Assembly: GCA_023261345.1 (NCBI GenBank)
Contig: JAHFPE010000001.1
Location: forward strand, 1,963-19,075
DNA: 17,113 nucleotides
Direction of reading: 5' to 3'
Source: Candidatus Woesearchaeota archaeon
GTDB lineage: Archaea; Nanobdellota; Nanobdellia; Woesearchaeales; ARS49
Shown here one piece after another: positions 13,815 through 17,113 of this stretch. Positions within the stretch are counted from its first letter, which is position 1, and the number at the start of each line of letters is the position of its first letter. The notes under the pieces are model-generated. The model saw only the letters and a program-made list of their open reading frames with translations, was not told the DNA's origin and ran no database searches. Both the position numbers and the translations under genes were made by a program.

Positions 13815-16220
13815 ATGAACAACAATCAGTTCATTAACATCCTCATCATTCTTTTACTCGCACTGACAATTAATTCATTTTCTGTACGTGCTCAAGATGC
13901 ACTAGTTCAAGGATCTGCGATTCTTGACCTTGAACAATGCACACCAATCACAACCTCTTTTTCTATAACGAATCCAACAGCAGCCACGCTTACGTACAGT
14001 ATATCTGCAGATGGAGATGCTGCACACTGGACCGCATATGCGCCACTTCAATTCACGGTTTTGCCAAATCAACAACAACAAATAATCCAAGTCATAGCGC
14101 CACCCTGTAGTACACTTGGAACACACAAATTGCTTACTACGCTTACGTCATCTCAAGAAGAAGAAACAGTTCTAGAACAAACAATTTCTATCACAAAACC
14201 CATCAATATTGACCTTACAGTTCCTAGTGAAGTCATATCCGCAGATCCTTGTACTTCAACAGACACAAACGTAACGGTACATAATCTCGGTCAATTCACA
14301 GAAACATACACGCTCAGCATTACTGGAATTCCCGCACGAATAACTCCTACAACACTAACAATTCCCCCTCGACAAAATGGAACAGTGCTCCTTAATACAA
14401 ACCCTCGTGATTGCAACACAAACGGAACATATCCTTTTACTGTTTCGGCAAAAACAAGTACGACTAAACTTAACGCAGTAATTGATCTTCAACTTCTTGT
14501 TCTATCACGAGGAATCGCAAGCATTGCACCAGCAATTAAAACAATAAGAACAGGACCTGAACCTAGTACTTCAAGCATCTCAATTACGAATCTTGGCAAC
14601 GAAACAACAACATATACTCTCACACTTAGCGCACCATCTTGGGTTACACTTACTTCTCCAAATGTTACAATACCTCCAAACACAGTAAGCCCAACGTACC
14701 TTACATTCGCACCGGACAATAAAACTCTTGAATCAACATATCAACTCACGCTTACCGCACAACCACGTGGCCAACCGGCAATCTACAGCAAACAAATCAC
14801 GCTCACATACGCTAAACCAAGCAAGATCTGGCAGACATTCAAAACACATTGGTTTGCAATTAGTATCTTTATCATTGCAGTTGTTGTACTGTTCTATGTT
14901 GCGCGTAGCATCAATAATTACGTGACTTCGAAAGAAGTTGCTTCTGAACAACAAGAAAAGGAACAAGAAGATCAACTTCATAAACGAATCACGCAAGAAC
15001 TCAAAAAGAAGTATCTTTTCGTACCAAAAACAACAGACGCAAAAGAATTGCCAACATCACGAAAAGATCTTTGGATAACACTTCTTATTCTTTGTCTCAT
15101 GTTCAGCGCCTTTGCGGCGTATAAATTTCGAGTATTTGTACTAAGTCACCTGTATTCTGTTCTTTTGGGAATAACAATTGCAGTTGTACTTCTCGCAATT
15201 ATGCTCGTCATAAAAAAGGTAAAAAGTCACAGAAGAATAACGTGGAGAGCACTTGTTGCAGAACCAGAAACGAGCGTAAATATTCCTGGGTGGAAGCAAG
15301 GACTCACCAACATTGCATTTGATGTTGAACAGCGTGTCCTTACACCAAGTGTAGAAATACAACGAGAAGAGACCTCTTCACTTGCTCTCAACAATGCAGT
15401 TCCTTTTGCAGCATACAAAATAACTGCACCATCGCAATTCAAGAATGCAAGAATTGCAATATCAATACCGCAACATTGGATCACAAAACACAACATACGT
15501 GAGTCTAGCATACGCGTTTACGTACATGACAGAACCGGGAAATCAATATCCAGCTCAGCAGTAACAAACACACAATCAGAATTCAACTTTACCGCAACTA
15601 TACCTTCAGTAGAACAACAAGGAGTACACATTACAATACTCGGTATTTCAAAAGAAAAATCAACTGTTGAAGTAAAAGAAACAAAAATACAACCATCCTT
15701 CGAAAAAAAGAGTTCACGAAAATCTAAACGTTTAGCAGAGCAAAAACACTCAAAAATTCTTCAAACTACACTTGCACTACTTCTTGTCATTGGACTCATC
15801 ATTGGAACATACATCCTTGCCAGCCCAAAAAATCCTGTAGTTCCTACACAAGGAATTCCACCACAAGTCTGGTTTATGAATACGAATAAAGCAATAGATC
15901 TTACAACATATTTTAAAGATCCGGATAGAGACAAACTAATCTACAATTCTTCAATAGCAGAACACGTAAATGTAACAATACGAAACGGAACAGCATACGT
16001 AACACCAGAAAAAAACTGGATAGGAACATCCTCAATCACCTTTACTGCAACAGACACAAAAGGAGCAACAGCAACCAGCAACTTAGTTACGCTTCAAGTA
16101 CAAAAACCAGTAGTGCCATCAATATTGCGGCAGTATCTTATTCCCATACTCTTTGGGATAACACTCCTTGTAGTTATAATCACAATTCTAGAAGTTCTAC
16201 GTGCGAGAAAAGAAGAATAA
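13815..16220 (+). CDS. Five-span surface protein with NEW3/Ig-like, PGF-pre-PGF-like and cadherin-like domains
   Basis: The 801-residue protein begins with a signal peptide (about 1-26, NSFSVRAQ). Outer Ig-like modules of the NEW3/S-layer type occupy about 30-335. Spans lie near 345-363, 419-437, 446-467, 650-669 and 774-795. Between the first two is a charged coiled-coil stretch (about 372-400). Residues 495-612 resemble the PGF-pre-PGF domain (IAISIPQHWITKHNIRESSI matches its 'FxVPxxWLxxNxIxxxSI' core). Residues 680-765 are a cadherin-like module with IDLTTYFKDPDRDKLIY and a TPEKNWIGTSSITFTATD end, frequent in DPANN surface proteins. Many Asn-X-Ser/Thr sites lie in the outer domains. A longer reading in frame starts at 13755 inside the previous gene, but the ATG at 13815 gives the signal peptide and follows that gene's stop by one base. 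Function is inferred as a cell-envelope scaffold. Confidence 0.92.
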   Translation: MNNNQFINILIILLLALTINSFSVRAQDALVQGSAILDLEQCTPITTSFSITNPTAATLTYSISADGDAAHWTAYAPLQFTVLPNQQQQIIQVIAPPCSTLGTHKLLTTLTSSQEEETVLEQTISITKPINIDLTVPSEVISADPCTSTDTNVTVHNLGQFTETYTLSITGIPARITPTTLTIPPRQNGTVLLNTNPRDCNTNGTYPFTVSAKTSTTKLNAVIDLQLLVLSRGIASIAPAIKTIRTGPEPSTSSISITNLGNETTTYTLTLSAPSWVTLTSPNVTIPPNTVSPTYLTFAPDNKTLESTYQLTLTAQPRGQPAIYSKQITLTYAKPSKIWQTFKTHWFAISIFIIAVVVLFYVARSINNYVTSKEVASEQQEKEQEDQLHKRITQELKKKYLFVPKTTDAKELPTSRKDLWITLLILCLMFSAFAAYKFRVFVLSHLYSVLLGITIAVVLLAIMLVIKKVKSHRRITWRALVAEPETSVNIPGWKQGLTNIAFDVEQRVLTPSVEIQREETSSLALNNAVPFAAYKITAPSQFKNARIAISIPQHWITKHNIRESSIRVYVHDRTGKSISSSAVTNTQSEFNFTATIPSVEQQGVHITILGISKEKSTVEVKETKIQPSFEKKSSRKSKRLAEQKHSKILQTTLALLLVIGLIIGTYILASPKNPVVPTQGIPPQVWFMNTNKAIDLTTYFKDPDRDKLIYNSSIAEHVNVTIRNGTAYVTPEKNWIGTSSITFTATDTKGATATSNLVTLQVQKPVVPSILRQYLIPILFGITLLVVIITILEVLRARKEE

Positions 16221-16262
16221 TACTTTCATTATTCTACAGTTCGCTTCTGGCACAGTAAAATT

Positions 16263-17113
16263 TCAAATCATCCCAATACCATACATGATTCCGAGAATAA
16301 AAATTCCACACAATAGTATTCTTAACCACATAGGAACGCGCACAGTAAATTCTGGTTTTCGTGTTCCTAACTTTTTTGCAGTGTAGTGCATGAGCACGAT
16401 AAGAATCCCATCAACTCCTCCCGCAACTGCTCCTGCAACTGCCAAGAAAACTACGAGTTCCAAGCAAGAGAAAAAAAGCAGGAACAACTAAAACTGTAAC
16501 TGCTGCATGCAAAGGTTTGAACTTCCAATCAAACACGAACATGTCACGCAGCGCAAGCGCGAGGGCGAGAAATGCAGTTCCCATTGCTAATAATGCAAAG
16601 ACGTTAAGCGATACTATTGCCCAACTTCCGAACACAAGTCCAATACCAACAGTTGCAATTGCAGTTGTTCCACCACCAGTTACTCCAACCACCCCTGCTG
16701 CAAACAACGCATATGCAACAACAGGAATTATCGAACCTAATAACAGAACGAGACGAAGCTTTTTCCAACTTCCTCGCATTTCTTCTTTCACTTCAGGAAT
16801 TGCAGCAGTGCCAAGCAGTGCAAAAAGAACAACACCATACGGAACAAGCAAATGACTAGAGGAGAAAACAGTAAGTTTTTCCACACTAAACTTTGTAGAA
16901 AAAAATAAACACAAAATAATTCCTCCGAGAATCACAACTTTCAATGGAGAAAGCCAACGCTCAGTATCCTCAATCCAATCACTTCCATGAAAAAGAACAA
17001 GTCCTAAAACTCCAAATATAAACCAAGTCCAAACTGTTGGAGAAAACGCAAACACACTGTTCACACTCTCGCCCATACCAATCGCATAAGCGACAAGACT
17101 GCCATAAATACCG
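16263..17113 (-). pseudogene. Amino acid permease (APC superfamily), 5' partial, frameshifted
   Basis: The protein resembles amino acid permeases of the aromatic amino acid/Trp-Tyr type within the APC superfamily, which import amino acids with an ion gradient. Seen: GSLVAYAIGMGES near the window edge, a string of hydrophobic spans, and the conserved stretch VPYGVVLFALLGTAAIPEVK followed by a charged loop (EEMRGSWKKLR) and further spans. The reading frame is open to the window end, so the N terminus (probably four or five spans) is missing. The first frame ends at 16411 after 221 residues counted from an internal ATG at 17076. The rest of the protein (spans FLAVAGAVAGGVDGILIVL and WLRILLCGIFILGIMYGIG) continues in another frame to 16263. 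Removing one base from the homopolymer at 16471-16477 joins the two without loss. It may be a broken gene or an assembly error. Confidence 0.82.
16471..16477. other. A7 homopolymer at the permease frameshift
   Basis: Seven A (seven T on the coding strand) within GAGAAAAAAAGCAGG. Reading six T instead of seven gives VPAFFSCLELVVFLAVAG, a smooth hydrophobic span; with seven T the frame ends soon after in Ser/Cys/Arg-rich sequence unlike a permease. Confidence 0.7.

Overview
This window reads as archaeal DNA, A+T-rich, most likely from a DPANN lineage (Woesearchaeota/Pacearchaeota-like). That placement is an inference. The evidence is an archaeal RNA polymerase subunit L, an AglB/STT3-type oligosaccharyltransferase, a geranylgeranyl reductase-family flavoprotein of archaeal lipid metabolism, TATA boxes (TTTAAAAA, TTTATAAA) about 25-30 nt before several starts (leaderless transcripts), and large secreted beta-sandwich surface proteins. 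No mobile element, CRISPR array or tRNA was seen.

Layout. Bases 1-270 hold a G+C-richer, non-coding stretch with motifs in the order expected for the 3' part of an RNase P RNA (tentative). From 303 to 2017 (+) lie three tandem genes for mutually paralogous proteins of 167-216 residues with no family I recognise. rpoL follows on the minus strand (2148-2423). A gene-free stretch of about 600 bases (2424-3019) holds A-tract/T-tract direct repeats, a CGA-rich patch and a strongly structured segment. Next on the minus strand are the large oligosaccharyltransferase (3020-6286) and a geranylgeranyl reductase-like enzyme (6414-7496). From 7689 to 16220 (+) lies a surface-protein region in two transcription units: an 848-residue protein of unknown function with an internal tandem duplication, directly coupled to a 730-residue secreted protein; then a 412-residue single-span and an 801-residue multi-span surface protein. 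At the right edge is an amino acid permease on the minus strand, cut by the window end and carrying a frameshift at an A7/T7 homopolymer.

How the genes may work together. The oligosaccharyltransferase would attach lipid-carried glycans to Asn-X-Ser/Thr sites outside the cell. The reductase family includes enzymes that saturate archaeal lipids and, in haloarchaea, the dolichol carrier. The neighbouring secreted proteins are rich in Asn-X-Ser/Thr sites and are plausible substrates. The most striking point is that the oligosaccharyltransferase carries an intact FKBP-type prolyl isomerase domain at its C terminus, so glycosylation and folding would be joined in one polypeptide on the outer face of the membrane. 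The three-paralog cluster and the 848-residue protein are the main uncharacterised genes.
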